This document shows positions 43,559 through 52,149 of a DNA stretch of 64,000 nucleotides, piece after piece. The notes below the pieces were generated by a model. It saw only the letters and a program-made list of their open reading frames with translations, was not told the DNA's origin and did not search any database. The stretch is from G965230065 sp965230065 (lineage in GTDB: Bacteria; Bacteroidota; Bacteroidia; Cytophagales; Cyclobacteriaceae): assembly GCA_965230065.1 (NCBI GenBank), contig OZ245942.1:434001-498000 (forward strand), written 5' to 3'. The translations under genes were made by a program, and so were the position numbers. Position 1 is the stretch's first letter. Each line of letters starts with the position of its first letter.

Positions 43559-43611
43559 CCCTTGCGGTAAAAAAAAATTGAGTTTGGCTGCTTATTAGAA
43601 ACCGCAAAGGG
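43559..43611. repeat. CCGCAAAGG stem and related short repeats
   Basis: CCCTTGCGGT at 43559-43568 pairs with ACCGCAAAGGG at 43601-43611 with one bulged base. CGCAAAG recurs at 43623. Similar CGCAAAGG words are common intergenic phrases in many bacteria. Confidence 0.5.
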
Positions 43612-43661
43612 CACAATAGAGGCGCAAAGGTTCGCTAATCAACCCATTACACCCCCTCCCG

Positions 43662-43678
43662 GTCTGTGGCACACAGAC
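43662..43678. other. Perfect GTCTGTG/CACAGAC stem-loop
   Basis: Seven-base perfect arms with a 3-base loop. It could be a structural RNA hairpin or an operator. A partly similar GGTCTGT/ACACACAGA segment occurs near 5297-5335. Confidence 0.45.
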
Positions 43679-43784
43679 ACAGAACGGAACGAGTACGTGG
43701 GCACGGGGCCGCACCTTGGAAGGAAGTAAAATAATAGAAACTGACTTATAAAAATCGCAAAAAACCTGATAAATAGAAGTACCA

Positions 43785-46655
43785 ATGCCCGATAATACAT
43801 CCTTTATTAACCAGCTACAACAAGAAATCCTTGGAGACATCCTCACCGACGAATACAGCCTGGGTTTGTACTCTACCGATGCCAGCGTATACCAAATTTG
43901 CCCCCTGGTTATCGTACTTCCCAAGGACGAAACCGATGTGCTCACCGCCCTGAAACTAGCCCGTGAGCACAAAGTAAGTATACTGCCACGGGGCGGAGGC
44001 ACCAGCCTGGCCGGGCAAACCGTAGGAAAATCAATGGTATTGGATTTCTCAAAGTACATGCATCAGGTGCTGGAACTGAACGTGGAAGAACGGTGGGTGC
44101 GCGTACAACCGGGGATGGTACGGGATGTATTGAACGAGCAACTCAGTGAACATGGCCTGCACTTCGCTCCCGACCCGGCTACTTCCAGCCGGGCCAATGT
44201 GGGTGGTATGGTAGGTAATAATTCTTCGGGTACTAAAAGCATTTTGTATGGGAAAACCGTAGACCATGTGCTGGAAGCCAAAGTGGCACTGGCAGATGGT
44301 ACGGTAATGCAGTTGAAATCCCACAACCCGGAAGAATATGCCCAAAAAATTGAAGGAAATACACGGGAAGCAGAGGTTTACAAAGGTTTTCAGGAAATTA
44401 TTCAGCAAAACAAAGAGGAAATCACCCGTCGTTTTCCCAAAGTAATGCGACGGGTAGGTGGCTATAACCTGGACGAATTTGTGTATACTGACCAATGGAA
44501 CCTCGCAAAAATCATCACGGGCAGCGAAGGCACACTGGCTACTACCTTAGAAGTAAAACTAAACCTGGAGCCACTTCCTGCCTATAAATCTGTATGTGTA
44601 GTACATTTTGCCGAGTTGTTGGAGGCCATCCGGGCCGTAACCCCCATTCTTGAATTTCAACCAGCGGCCATTGAAATTTTGGACAGCACCGTAGTGCAAC
44701 TCAGCAGGGAAAACCTGACCACCAAACGAAGCTGTCATTTTATTGAAGGAAACCCGGCAGCCATCCTGATTGTGGAATTTTATGGGGAAACCCAAAAAGA
44801 TGTAACCGCCCGCCCCTGGCAAATGATTGAACGCTTGAAATCTTTGGGCATGGGCTACGCCTACCCCCACTTTCTGGAAGGCAGCGATTACGAAGATGTG
44901 TGGATTGTCCGTAAAAAAGGGCTGGGACTGATGCTGGGCATCAAAGGCGATAAAAAACCACTGCCCTTCATTGAAGATGCGGGCATTCCAACCAATGTGC
45001 TGCCCGAATACATTGACCGCACACTGAAGATATGTGAAAAGCACCACACCCAGGTAGCCATGTATGCCCATGCCAGTGTGGGTGTGATTCACGTCCGTCC
45101 CATCCTTGATTTGCGACAGGGAGAAGATGTGGAACGTTTCAGGAAAATTGCCGAAGATACTTTTGAACTGGTAAAAGAATACGGCGGCTCCTGGAGTGGG
45201 GAACATGGGGACGGGCTTGTTCGCAGCCCGTTCAACGAACGCTTTTTTGGAGAGCAAATCTATCAGGCTTTGATAGCTATCAAGCGTTTATTTGACCCTG
45301 AAAACCTCATGAACCCGGGTAAAATTGTGGAAGCCCCGCCCATGGACCAAAACCTTCGGTACGGGGCATCTTACGAGGATGTCCATGTCGATACTACCTT
45401 TCAATATCGTAAAGATGAAAGTTTTGGCGCTGCCGTGCATATGTGTACGGGCGTGGGTGAATGCCGCAAAATGCTGGGCGGGACCATGTGCCCCAGTTTC
45501 AAGGCCACCCGCGATGAAGAACATTCTACCCGGGGGCGGGCCAATGCCCTGCGCCTTGCCATGTCGGGGCAGTTGAACGGGGAAGGACTGGCCAGCGAAC
45601 GCTTGCGCCAGGTGCTGGACTTGTGCCTTTCGTGCAAAGCCTGTAAATCGGAATGCCCCAGCAATGTGGACATGGCTAAACTGAAAAGCGAAGTTTCCCA
45701 GCTATATTACGACAAGCATGGCACTTCCACCCGGGATAAAATGATTAAAAATTCGGCCAAAGCAGCAGCGCAATTCAGTGGAAAAATGGCGGGCATGGTC
45801 AATGCTTTACAGCAAACTTCCCTTTTCCGGAATATGCTTGAAAAAACAGCCGGGTTTGATGCCCGACGGACACTCCCCTCTTATGCCAAACAGCCTTTTT
45901 ACCAGTGGTATGCCAAAAACCACAAACCTGATGCAGATAATGACAAAAAAGTAGTGCTTTTTGCAGATACTTACCTGAATTACCACGAACCCCAAATTGG
46001 CCGGGCTGCCTACCAACTTTTGAAAGCTTGCGGATACGAAGTACTCCTGGCCAACGTAGGCTGCTGCCAAAGGCCAAAAATATCACACGGTTTTTTACGG
46101 GAAGCCAAAGCAGCAGGCACTGCAATGGCACAACAACTCGACCAATACCTGCAACAAGGACTCACCGTAGTGGTATGCGAACCCAGTTGTACTTCTGCCC
46201 TCACCGCCGACCTGCCCGATTTGGTAGAAGATGAAGCACTGGCCCACCGCCTGGAAAAACAAGTGATGATGATTGACCAGTTTTTGGAAAAAGCTTTGCA
46301 AGATGGAGATATTTCCACCTCTATAGCCCCCAAAGTAGAAGAAGTAATGATACACGGGCATTGCCACCAAAAAGCCTTGTATGGCACCAAAAATATGAAA
46401 TCTACCCTGGAAAAAACAGGCGCAAAAGTGCAGGAAATAAACTCAGGCTGCTGCGGCATGGCCGGTTCTTTCGGGTATGAAAAAGAGCACTACGACCTTT
46501 CAAAAAAAATTGGGGAATCCATCTTGTTTCCGGCTGTAAATGCAGCCAAAGAAGGTACGGCCATTGTTGCCTGCGGCTTCAGTTGCCGCCACCAGATTGA
46601 ACATTTTACGGGAAAAAAGGCGATGCATTGGGTGGAGGTGTTTGATATAATTTAG
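43785..46655 (+). CDS. Fused FAD-linked and Fe-S oxidoreductase (glycolate/D-2-hydroxyacid dehydrogenase type)
   Basis: The 956-residue protein joins a GlcD-type flavoprotein to a GlcF-type Fe-S protein. The FAD-binding domain (about 35-270) includes SILPRGGGTSLAGQTVGKSMVLDFS and PDPATSSRANVGGMVGNNSSGTKSILYGKT. FAD-oxidase C-terminal features (about 275-540) include GEHGDGLVRSPFNERFFG. The Fe-S region contains CLSCKACKSECPSN at about 613-626 (4Fe-4S) and an incomplete upstream cluster (CTGVGECRKMLGGTMCP). CCG-type motifs GCCQRPKISHG and GCCGMAGSFGYE follow. It probably oxidises glycolate, D-lactate or a related 2-hydroxyacid to the keto acid, passing electrons to quinones; the adjacent aminotransferase favours glyoxylate chemistry. 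Confidence 0.9.
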   Translation: MPDNTSFINQLQQEILGDILTDEYSLGLYSTDASVYQICPLVIVLPKDETDVLTALKLAREHKVSILPRGGGTSLAGQTVGKSMVLDFSKYMHQVLELNVEERWVRVQPGMVRDVLNEQLSEHGLHFAPDPATSSRANVGGMVGNNSSGTKSILYGKTVDHVLEAKVALADGTVMQLKSHNPEEYAQKIEGNTREAEVYKGFQEIIQQNKEEITRRFPKVMRRVGGYNLDEFVYTDQWNLAKIITGSEGTLATTLEVKLNLEPLPAYKSVCVVHFAELLEAIRAVTPILEFQPAAIEILDSTVVQLSRENLTTKRSCHFIEGNPAAILIVEFYGETQKDVTARPWQMIERLKSLGMGYAYPHFLEGSDYEDVWIVRKKGLGLMLGIKGDKKPLPFIEDAGIPTNVLPEYIDRTLKICEKHHTQVAMYAHASVGVIHVRPILDLRQGEDVERFRKIAEDTFELVKEYGGSWSGEHGDGLVRSPFNERFFGEQIYQALIAIKRLFDPENLMNPGKIVEAPPMDQNLRYGASYEDVHVDTTFQYRKDESFGAAVHMCTGVGECRKMLGGTMCPSFKATRDEEHSTRGRANALRLAMSGQLNGEGLASERLRQVLDLCLSCKACKSECPSNVDMAKLKSEVSQLYYDKHGTSTRDKMIKNSAKAAAQFSGKMAGMVNALQQTSLFRNMLEKTAGFDARRTLPSYAKQPFYQWYAKNHKPDADNDKKVVLFADTYLNYHEPQIGRAAYQLLKACGYEVLLANVGCCQRPKISHGFLREAKAAGTAMAQQLDQYLQQGLTVVVCEPSCTSALTADLPDLVEDEALAHRLEKQVMMIDQFLEKALQDGDISTSIAPKVEEVMIHGHCHQKALYGTKNMKSTLEKTGAKVQEINSGCCGMAGSFGYEKEHYDLSKKIGESILFPAVNAAKEGTAIVACGFSCRHQIEHFTGKKAMHWVEVFDII

Positions 46656-46698
46656 CCGCATAATTGTTTTCTATAAGTAAACTTTTTATTTTTACTTC

Positions 46699-47016
46699 GT
46701 GTTTAACATTATTGCCAGACGTACACTGAACCAATACTGTAAAAAATATCCGGAAGCAGCTGAAGCATTGCGCAAATGGTATGGAGAAGTGAGTAACGCT
46801 GATTTCACCAATTTTAATGAATTAAAGTCTGCCTATGGTAATGCCAGTTTGGTAAGTGATAACCGAATCGTATTCAATATTTGTGGCAACAAATACCGTT
46901 TGGTTGTCAGGGTTAACTTTCAATTTAAGTCAATAATGATAAAGTGGTTTGGTACACACAAAGAATACGACCTCATAGATGTAACCAAAATTCAATTCAA
47001 AAAAAATGAAAATTAA
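46699..47016 (+). CDS. higB: HigB-type toxin (mRNA interferase)
   Basis: This 105-residue toxin of the HigB/RelE superfamily cleaves mRNA at the ribosome. It starts FNIIARRTLNQYCKKYPEAAEALRKWYGEV, the usual HigB2-type beginning. The core has NRIVFNICGNKYRLVVRVNFQFKSIMIKWFGTHKEYDLIDV, where the Lys, Arg and His residues align with the catalytic basic cluster. A GTG start is used because no ATG is available; the family starts near this residue. The gene overlaps higA by 11 bases, so the pair is co-translated; this toxin-first order is typical of hig loci. Confidence 0.92.
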   Translation: MFNIIARRTLNQYCKKYPEAAEALRKWYGEVSNADFTNFNELKSAYGNASLVSDNRIVFNICGNKYRLVVRVNFQFKSIMIKWFGTHKEYDLIDVTKIQFKKNEN

Positions 47017-47359
47017 GGTTTTAAAAACTGAAGAAGATTATGACAAAGCCCTGGACAGGGCTGAAGAAATATTCGATGCTATTCCAGGTACTTCAGCAGG
47101 TAATGAATTAGAATTATTACTATTGGTCATTAAAGATTATGAAGACAAACATCATCCAATACCTCCTCCCGACCCCATAGAAGCCATTAAGCTTACAATG
47201 CAGGAAAAAGGTTTAAAGGCTAAGGATTTAACGCCATGGGTAGGGAGTAAAGGTTATGTTTCGCAAATTTTGAACAGAAAAAAACCGCTGACAGCCGAAG
47301 TAATGAAAGCTTTGCACAAACACCTTGGTATCTCCGGAGACGTATTATTAGCATCCTAA
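47006..47359 (+). CDS. higA: HigA-type antitoxin, helix-turn-helix
   Basis: The 117-residue antitoxin neutralises HigB and represses the operon. The N-terminal part (about 1-60) is helical and contains the ALDRAEEIFDAIPGTSAGNELELLLLVIKDYEDKHHPIPPPDPIEAIK toxin-binding stretch found in this subgroup. The XRE-type helix-turn-helix follows (about 62-110): LTMQEKGLKAKDLTPWVGSKGYVSQILNRKKPLTAEVMKALHKHLG. The start ATG lies inside the end of higB. This type of antitoxin belongs to the same group as COG5499. Confidence 0.92.
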   Translation: MKIKVLKTEEDYDKALDRAEEIFDAIPGTSAGNELELLLLVIKDYEDKHHPIPPPDPIEAIKLTMQEKGLKAKDLTPWVGSKGYVSQILNRKKPLTAEVMKALHKHLGISGDVLLAS

Positions 47360-47402
47360 AAACCCAAACGATAGTAAACCAAAAGAATATTATACAGGGA
47401 AA

Positions 47403-48071
47403 TCACTTCTTCTTATAATCACCCCGCTTCAGCGATTTGATAAATTCCGCCCAGGCAAAAGGGTTGAGCAGGGGATTGGGTCGTGGACCGGCACTGTATT
47501 GCATGCGGTCAAATTGCTGTTGCATGTAATAACGGTGGTTCATGCTGGCATCCATGGGCATGTTCTCAAACATTTTGGCCAGTAGCTCTGCCCCCAGGTT
47601 TTCACGCATGTTGCTGTACTGGTCTTCATTAGGCAACTGCAAAGCCAGGATTGCATCTTTGAACATCTCTTCAGTAGGAAATGGGAAAATAGAGATGGGC
47701 TCAAGATACGTGGTATCAGATTGCATTTCTACCACAATGGTCTGGTTGCCCATAGCATTTTTGGGAACTATGTAATGCTGCCGTTTATAACCGACCGAGC
47801 TGAACACAATACTATCGCCTGCCAAAACCGGCAAGGAGAAATAACCGAAAGGATTAGAAGTGGTTCCGCGTCCGGCTTCGGGCACAAATATGTGCGTTCC
47901 GCCCAGCCCTGATGTGCTGTCTTCACCCAATACCAAGCCGGAAAGCTGCAAAATTTGCCGCTCTCCCTGTGCCTGTACCGATTGGGAATTCACCAAAGTC
48001 AGCCCAGCCAGGACAATAACCACAAATAATAACCGATATGTAAAATAACCCAACTTCACTTCTTTATCCAT
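47403..48071 (-). CDS. Carboxypeptidase-regulatory-like domain protein
   Basis: This 222-residue secreted protein has a signal peptide (LLFVVIVLAGLTLVNSQSVQAQG). The mature N-terminal part is a CarboxypepD_reg-like Ig domain: LQLSGLVLGEDSTSGLGGTHIFVPEAGRGTTSNPFGYFSLPVLAGDSIVFSSVGYKRQHY. A C-terminal helical part ends in a basic KRGDYKKK tail. Family knowledge: this domain also begins SusC proteins but here stands alone; such stand-alone copies are widespread and uncharacterised. It is followed by a same-strand gap of 71 bases from the symporter upstream. Confidence 0.82.
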   Translation of the reverse strand: MDKEVKLGYFTYRLLFVVIVLAGLTLVNSQSVQAQGERQILQLSGLVLGEDSTSGLGGTHIFVPEAGRGTTSNPFGYFSLPVLAGDSIVFSSVGYKRQHYIVPKNAMGNQTIVVEMQSDTTYLEPISIFPFPTEEMFKDAILALQLPNEDQYSNMRENLGAELLAKMFENMPMDASMNHRYYMQQQFDRMQYSAGPRPNPLLNPFAWAEFIKSLKRGDYKKK

Positions 48072-48142
48072 AAACGTATAAATGACTTACTAAGATATTC
48101 ATAGCGTATGAAAATAATAAAAAATTCCGGGTTAATTTACAA

Positions 48143-49612
48143 TTATCTTTTGGAAATTAGTAATAATCCGAGGTAAGTCAGCACACCGTTTACCATCAGA
48201 ATGAAAAAACCAAACTGAAAACCGTTGAACCAGGCTGCCGAGTTGGTATCAATGATGTAAGACAAAACAGGGCATATCAGGCAGACGAAGGGCACGAACT
48301 TATCTTTTACAGCCAGTTTGGTAGACAGCCCAAAACTAAACATGCCCAGCAACGGCCCATACGTATAACCTGCCACGGTAAACACCGCATTAATTACACT
48401 TTCATCGTTAATGGCCTTGAATACCAAAATAACCAGGAAAAGCACCACAGAAAAGCCGACGTGTACCCGCATGCGTGTGGCGGGGGCAATCACTTTTCTT
48501 TTTTCGGCGGTGCTGGCACCTTCAGGAAGCTCCTGGGTGTTAAGCCCCAGAAAATCTACACAAAAAGAAGTGGTGAGGGCTGTGAGGGCAGAGTCGGCAC
48601 TGGAATAAGCAGCGGCCGTAATACCCAGCAGAAAAACCACGCCTTCAAATAGATTAAAGTGGTGGATAGCCAGCATAGGAAAAAGGTCGTCGGTGCGCTC
48701 AGGAATGGGAATGCCTTTGGCATTGGAATAAATGTAAAGCAATGCGCCAAGGCTCAAAAAAAGCAAATTCACAAATACCAGCACCACCGTAAACCAAAGC
48801 ATATTTTTCTGCGCGTCTTTGATATTGCGGCAGGTAAGGTTTTTTTGCATCATGTCCTGGTCCATGCCCGTCATGACGATGGCAATGAGTGCACCTGACA
48901 AAAATAGTTTGAAGAAATTCCGGCTGCTGGCCCAGTCCCAGTCAAAAATCTGGGAATACCCGCTGTTATCTACGGTGGCTACCAGTTCCCCAAACGACAC
49001 GTCCAGTTCCCTGCCAATGAGGAAAATGCTGGCGACTACCGATGATAGCATAAACAAGGTTTGCAGGGTATCAGTCCACACAATCGTTTTGATACCTCCC
49101 CGGAACGTGTACAGCCAGATAAGAATGATCGTAACCGCCACGGTAACCCAAAAGGGAATGCCATACGCGCCAAACAACCCGATTTGCAGCACCCCGGCTA
49201 CGATAAAAAGGCGAAGGGAAGCGCCAATGATGCGCGAAAGCAAAAAGAAAAAAGCTCCCGTTTTATATGACCAAAACCCCAACCGTGAGTCCAGATACCC
49301 GTATATTGAGACGAGGTTGAGGCGATAATACAAGGGCATGAGTACCAACGCAATGAAAGCGTAACCCGGCACATAGCCCAACACCATCTGAAAATAGGTG
49401 AACTGCGAGTTGCCCACCTCACCGGGCACTGATATAAAAGTAACCCCGGAAAGCGTAGCCCCCACCATTCCAAAAGCCACCAGGTACCAGGGCGATTGCC
49501 GGTTTCCGGTAAAAAATGTTTCGGAATCAGCCCCTCTGGAAGTGAAATAAGAAATAAGCAACAGCAGCACAAAATACCCGGAAATGACTAATAAAACTAA
49601 AAGTGGGGACAT
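48143..49612 (-). CDS. Sodium/solute symporter (SSS family)
   Basis: The 489-residue protein has about thirteen hydrophobic helices and the sodium:solute symporter layout. Key parts are an early GAESETFFTGNRQSPWYLVAFGMVGATLSGVTFISVPGEVG-like segment, where the SGVTFISVPG stretch is the family signature, then GIKTIVWTDTLQTLFMLSSVV and TGMDQDMMQKNLTCRNIKDAQKNM. Late TM segments include ITAAAYSSADSALTALTTSFCVDFL. Substrates of this family include sugars, amino acids, proline or sialic acid; the exact one is unknown. It is a single-gene unit divergent from clpS. Confidence 0.93.
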   Translation of the reverse strand: MSPLLVLLVISGYFVLLLLISYFTSRGADSETFFTGNRQSPWYLVAFGMVGATLSGVTFISVPGEVGNSQFTYFQMVLGYVPGYAFIALVLMPLYYRLNLVSIYGYLDSRLGFWSYKTGAFFFLLSRIIGASLRLFIVAGVLQIGLFGAYGIPFWVTVAVTIILIWLYTFRGGIKTIVWTDTLQTLFMLSSVVASIFLIGRELDVSFGELVATVDNSGYSQIFDWDWASSRNFFKLFLSGALIAIVMTGMDQDMMQKNLTCRNIKDAQKNMLWFTVVLVFVNLLFLSLGALLYIYSNAKGIPIPERTDDLFPMLAIHHFNLFEGVVFLLGITAAAYSSADSALTALTTSFCVDFLGLNTQELPEGASTAEKRKVIAPATRMRVHVGFSVVLFLVILVFKAINDESVINAVFTVAGYTYGPLLGMFSFGLSTKLAVKDKFVPFVCLICPVLSYIIDTNSAAWFNGFQFGFFILMVNGVLTYLGLLLISKR

Positions 49613-49770
49613 AAGTTAAGTAATTATAAACCTTTAATTTATCGCTTTTTTATTAATTTTACTGATTGAACGCCTAAAGCTATGAAACGAACATGAATTT
49701 TATTCATGCTTTTTGTAAATTTAGCATATTCCCGAGGCCCGATCTGAAAATTGAAAATACATTTGTGCAG

Positions 49771-50052
49771 ATGAAACACTCATTTCAAGAAGAAGAAGTT
49801 GTAGAAGTATTAGAGGACCAGGACACTTCGGAATGGAAAGACCTCGTAGTATTGAATGACGATTTTAACACATTTGACCATGTAATCAACACCCTCATTA
49901 AGGTGTGCAAACACAGTTCGGAACAAGCCGAGCAATGCACGTGGATCATTCATTACAAAGGGAAGTGTGCTGTAAAAAAAGGTGCTTATACCAAACTCAA
50001 GCCCATGCGTGACGCAATCCGTGAGGAGGGAATCGGCGCGGTGATTGAATAA
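49771..50052 (+). CDS. clpS: ATP-dependent Clp protease adaptor ClpS
   Basis: ClpS delivers N-degron substrates (N-terminal Leu, Phe, Tyr, Trp) to ClpAP. The 93-residue product shows the family core: DLVVLNDDFNTFDHVINTLIKVCKHSSEQAEQCTWIIHYKGKCAVKKG, with the DDFNTFDHV substrate-binding loop and the EQA..C..I.H..GK motif. The start is the ATG at 49771, which gives a normal short acidic tail ahead of the core; the upstream extension is not conserved. It lies 98 bases before recR on the same strand, with heptamer array H between. Confidence 0.92.
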   Translation: MKHSFQEEEVVEVLEDQDTSEWKDLVVLNDDFNTFDHVINTLIKVCKHSSEQAEQCTWIIHYKGKCAVKKGAYTKLKPMRDAIREEGIGAVIE

Positions 50053-50061
50053 TCTAACATA

Positions 50062-50146
50062 GACGGAAGACCGGAGACGGAAGACGGAAGTTATTTTTTA
50101 CATACTTCAGTCTTCGGTCTTCGGTCTTCGGCCTTCTAACTTATGA
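50062..50146. repeat. Heptamer array H (between clpS and recR, two opposing arms)
   Basis: The left arm (50062-50089) has gacggaa, gaccgga, gacggaa, gacggaa. The right arm (50105-50146) has cttcagt, cttcggt, cttcggt, cttcggc, cttctaa, cttatga. The right arm is nearly the reverse complement of the left, so a long hairpin is possible. The array stops four bases before the recR ATG. The units are the same family as array F. Confidence 0.85.
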
Positions 50147-50150
50147 CTAC

Positions 50151-50762
50151 ATGGAATACCCCTCCAAACTGGTTGAAGAAGCCGTGAATGAAATTGCCAA
50201 ACTGCCCGGCATTGGCAAAAAAACGGCATTGCGCCTGGCATTGCACCTGCTGAAAGAAGAAGAGCAAAGCACACACGCCTTGTCTGAGGCACTGGTAAAT
50301 TTGCGTACCAAAACCCAGTACTGCCAAAAATGCCATAACATTGCAGATGCTCCCGTGTGCGCGATATGTGCCGGCAAAAGGCGCGACCAAAGCATACTGT
50401 GTGTGGTAGAAACCCCCACCAACCTGCTAGCCATTGAAAACACTTCCCAATACCAGGGGCTTTATCATGTGCTCGGCGGTGTGATTTCCCCCATTGAAGG
50501 CGTAGGCCCCGGCGATTTGCACATCGACTCCCTCATTAGCAGAATAGAGGATACTACTTCTGAAGTGAAAGAAGTAATACTGGCATTAAGTGCCACCATG
50601 GAAGGGGATACGACGGCCTTTTTTATTACCAAAAAGCTGAGACCTTTCAACGTAAAAATCAGTACCATCGCCCGGGGCATTCCCATTGGCAGCGAGCTGG
50701 AATACACCGACGAAATTACCCTGGGGCGAAGTATTGTTACGCGTAAGGCGTATGATTTTTGA
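50151..50762 (+). CDS. recR: Recombination mediator RecR
   Basis: RecR acts with RecF/RecO to load RecA at gaps. The 203-residue protein has an N-terminal helix-hairpin-helix (LVEEAVNEIAKLPGIGKKTALRLALHLL), the zinc finger CQKCHNIADAPVCAIC at about 57-72, and a Toprim domain (about 80-175: QSILCVVETPTNLLAIE, YHVLGGVISPIEGVGPGDLHIDSL, VILALSATMEGDTTAFFI). The length and motifs are normal. The start codon follows heptamer array H by four bases. Confidence 0.97.
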   Translation: MEYPSKLVEEAVNEIAKLPGIGKKTALRLALHLLKEEEQSTHALSEALVNLRTKTQYCQKCHNIADAPVCAICAGKRRDQSILCVVETPTNLLAIENTSQYQGLYHVLGGVISPIEGVGPGDLHIDSLISRIEDTTSEVKEVILALSATMEGDTTAFFITKKLRPFNVKISTIARGIPIGSELEYTDEITLGRSIVTRKAYDF

Positions 50763-50765
50763 ATG

Positions 50766-50818
50766 ATTTAGGAGAGCGATCCGGACTACGGAGGCATCCC
50801 TGTTCGCTTAACCTAAAT
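50766..50818. repeat. Nested palindrome 3' of recR
   Basis: Outer arms ATTTAGG/CCTAAAT and middle arms AGCG/CGCT enclose an inner TCCG/CGGA stem. It lies between two convergent genes (recR and the cupin gene) and is probably a structural or terminator-like element. It does not share sequence with the GTCCGCCAC palindromes. Confidence 0.65.
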
Positions 50819-50880
50819 TAAGAAAGGATATAAGAATGCAAATTTTACATACATTTCATTTTACAATCGGCTCGTTTTAC

Positions 50881-51366
50881 TTACTGTAAATACTCTTCAT
50901 CAGTAACTGCCTGTAACCATTCAGTAGGGCCATTTTGTCGGCCTGTAATCGCAATTTGAATAAACTCCTGATTCGGACTTGCCCCATGCCAGTGGGGAAG
51001 ATTGGGCGGACACTTTACGACATCTCCTTTTTGAAGGATTCGCTTCGGACTGCCTTCCTCCTGATAGTAGCCTATACCTCCGGTAGCTAAAATAATCTGT
51101 CCTGCCGGATGTAAATGCCAATTCGTTCTTGCTCCTGGTTCAAAGGTAACACTGCCCACCGAATTTTCATTGGTGCTATCTGCCTGAACCAGCCAGGTCA
51201 ACCAGGCATTGCCTACAAAGTTGCTGTTGGTTATTTTTTCGCCTTTGGGGTAAAGCAAATCTTCCTGTTCGCTACTAAGAATATTATTTTTTTGATCTAC
51301 AGCATTACTACAGGAAATAATAGTGCAGGTTAAAACCGCCAGCACCAAAGTTGTTATTTTATTCAT
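50881..51366 (-). CDS. Cupin-domain lipoprotein
   Basis: This 161-residue protein has a lipoprotein signal (LVLAVLTCTIISC, lipobox IISC). The cupin domain covers about 55-145: TFEPGARTNWHLHPAGQIILATGGIGYYQEEGSPKRILQKGDVVKCPPNLPHWHGASPNQEFIQIAI, with two metal-binding His in WHLH and a later His in PHWHG. Such extracytoplasmic cupins are common in AraC-controlled redox clusters. It is the last gene of the six-gene operon and ends convergently with recR; its substrate is unknown. Confidence 0.85.
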   Translation of the reverse strand: MNKITTLVLAVLTCTIISCSNAVDQKNNILSSEQEDLLYPKGEKITNSNFVGNAWLTWLVQADSTNENSVGSVTFEPGARTNWHLHPAGQIILATGGIGYYQEEGSPKRILQKGDVVKCPPNLPHWHGASPNQEFIQIAITGRQNGPTEWLQAVTDEEYLQ

Positions 51367-51403
51367 TATTTCGTGATTTTAATAGATTGGTGAATGAAGA
51401 TTA

Positions 51404-52138
51404 TTATCTGGAAGACATGACTTGCGACAGCACCTGTCTACCTGCCTCTGCTTCTGCTTTGCCCACATTTTCTTCAATGAGAGAGAGGAGTTGTTCCAAC
51501 TGAGCTTCTGTGATCCCAATATTCAGTGCGATGCCCATATGGCCTTGCGCCATAGGTTCCACGCCTCCCATACTGATCAGGGCAGACAGGGTCGCGCTCT
51601 CTCTCTGTTGGTAAGTAAGAATATCCCGGCCAAAAATATCGGCAAACAAATGTTCTTTCAAAAATACTTCAATAATAGGGCTGAAATCCGCGTAGCCAGT
51701 TTTTGGGCCATCTAACGGCCTTCCGACGAGTTCTTCCAGTACCTTTTTACCTTTTTCATACTTATCTTTCCCTTCCTCCTGGGGTGTAGCTTCCCTGCCT
51801 ACTTCATCTTGAATCCCCTTTGCCTGACGGTCTTCTACTACCGTCATCATAGTTTGCAGCCCACGGATGCTGCGGGGAAAACCACAATAGGCGTATAGAT
51901 GTACCAGCACTTCCTTGGTTTCATTGATGGTCAGCCCAGCGTCTAAACCATTATTCAAGGCTATTTTCAGTTGTTCCAGATCACCAAGAGTGGTGAAGGC
52001 GGAAATGGTTACGATGGACTGTTCTTTGGCATTTAATGTTGAAGCGGAGTCCGCTTTGGTCTGGGCTGATAGATTGGTAGTATTCATAAGTTGAAAAGCA
52101 AGGCAAGAAAGAAGTGTGATGAACTTTATGGGTATCAT
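51404..52138 (-). CDS. Carboxymuconolactone decarboxylase-family protein
   Basis: The 244-residue protein has a signal-like start (FITLLSCLAFQLMNTTNLSAQT) and two CMD-like segments. The first (about 30-110) contains TISAFTTLGDLEQLKIALNNGLDAGLTINETKEVLVHLYAYCGFPRSIRGLQTM; the second (about 150-240) contains DIFGRDILTYQQRESATLSALISMGGVEPMAQGHMGIALNIGITEAQLEQLLSLI. The YAYCGFPR motif of CMD/AhpD-like proteins is present with only one Cys. The family includes decarboxylases and peroxidase-like enzymes. It lies in the six-gene redox operon. Confidence 0.88.
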   Translation of the reverse strand: MIPIKFITLLSCLAFQLMNTTNLSAQTKADSASTLNAKEQSIVTISAFTTLGDLEQLKIALNNGLDAGLTINETKEVLVHLYAYCGFPRSIRGLQTMMTVVEDRQAKGIQDEVGREATPQEEGKDKYEKGKKVLEELVGRPLDGPKTGYADFSPIIEVFLKEHLFADIFGRDILTYQQRESATLSALISMGGVEPMAQGHMGIALNIGITEAQLEQLLSLIEENVGKAEAEAGRQVLSQVMSSR

Positions 52139-52149
52139 ACGAGTAGTAT

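Larger units (their letters stand above)
43458..43784. other. Palindrome-rich gap between aminotransferase and dehydrogenase
   Basis: This stretch of 327 bases contains three separate hairpins: the GTCCGCCAC palindrome (43475-43518), a CCCTTGCGGT/ACCGCAAAGGG pair (43559-43611), and a perfect GTCTGTG/CACAGAC stem (43662-43678). No gene is present. Confidence 0.7.
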
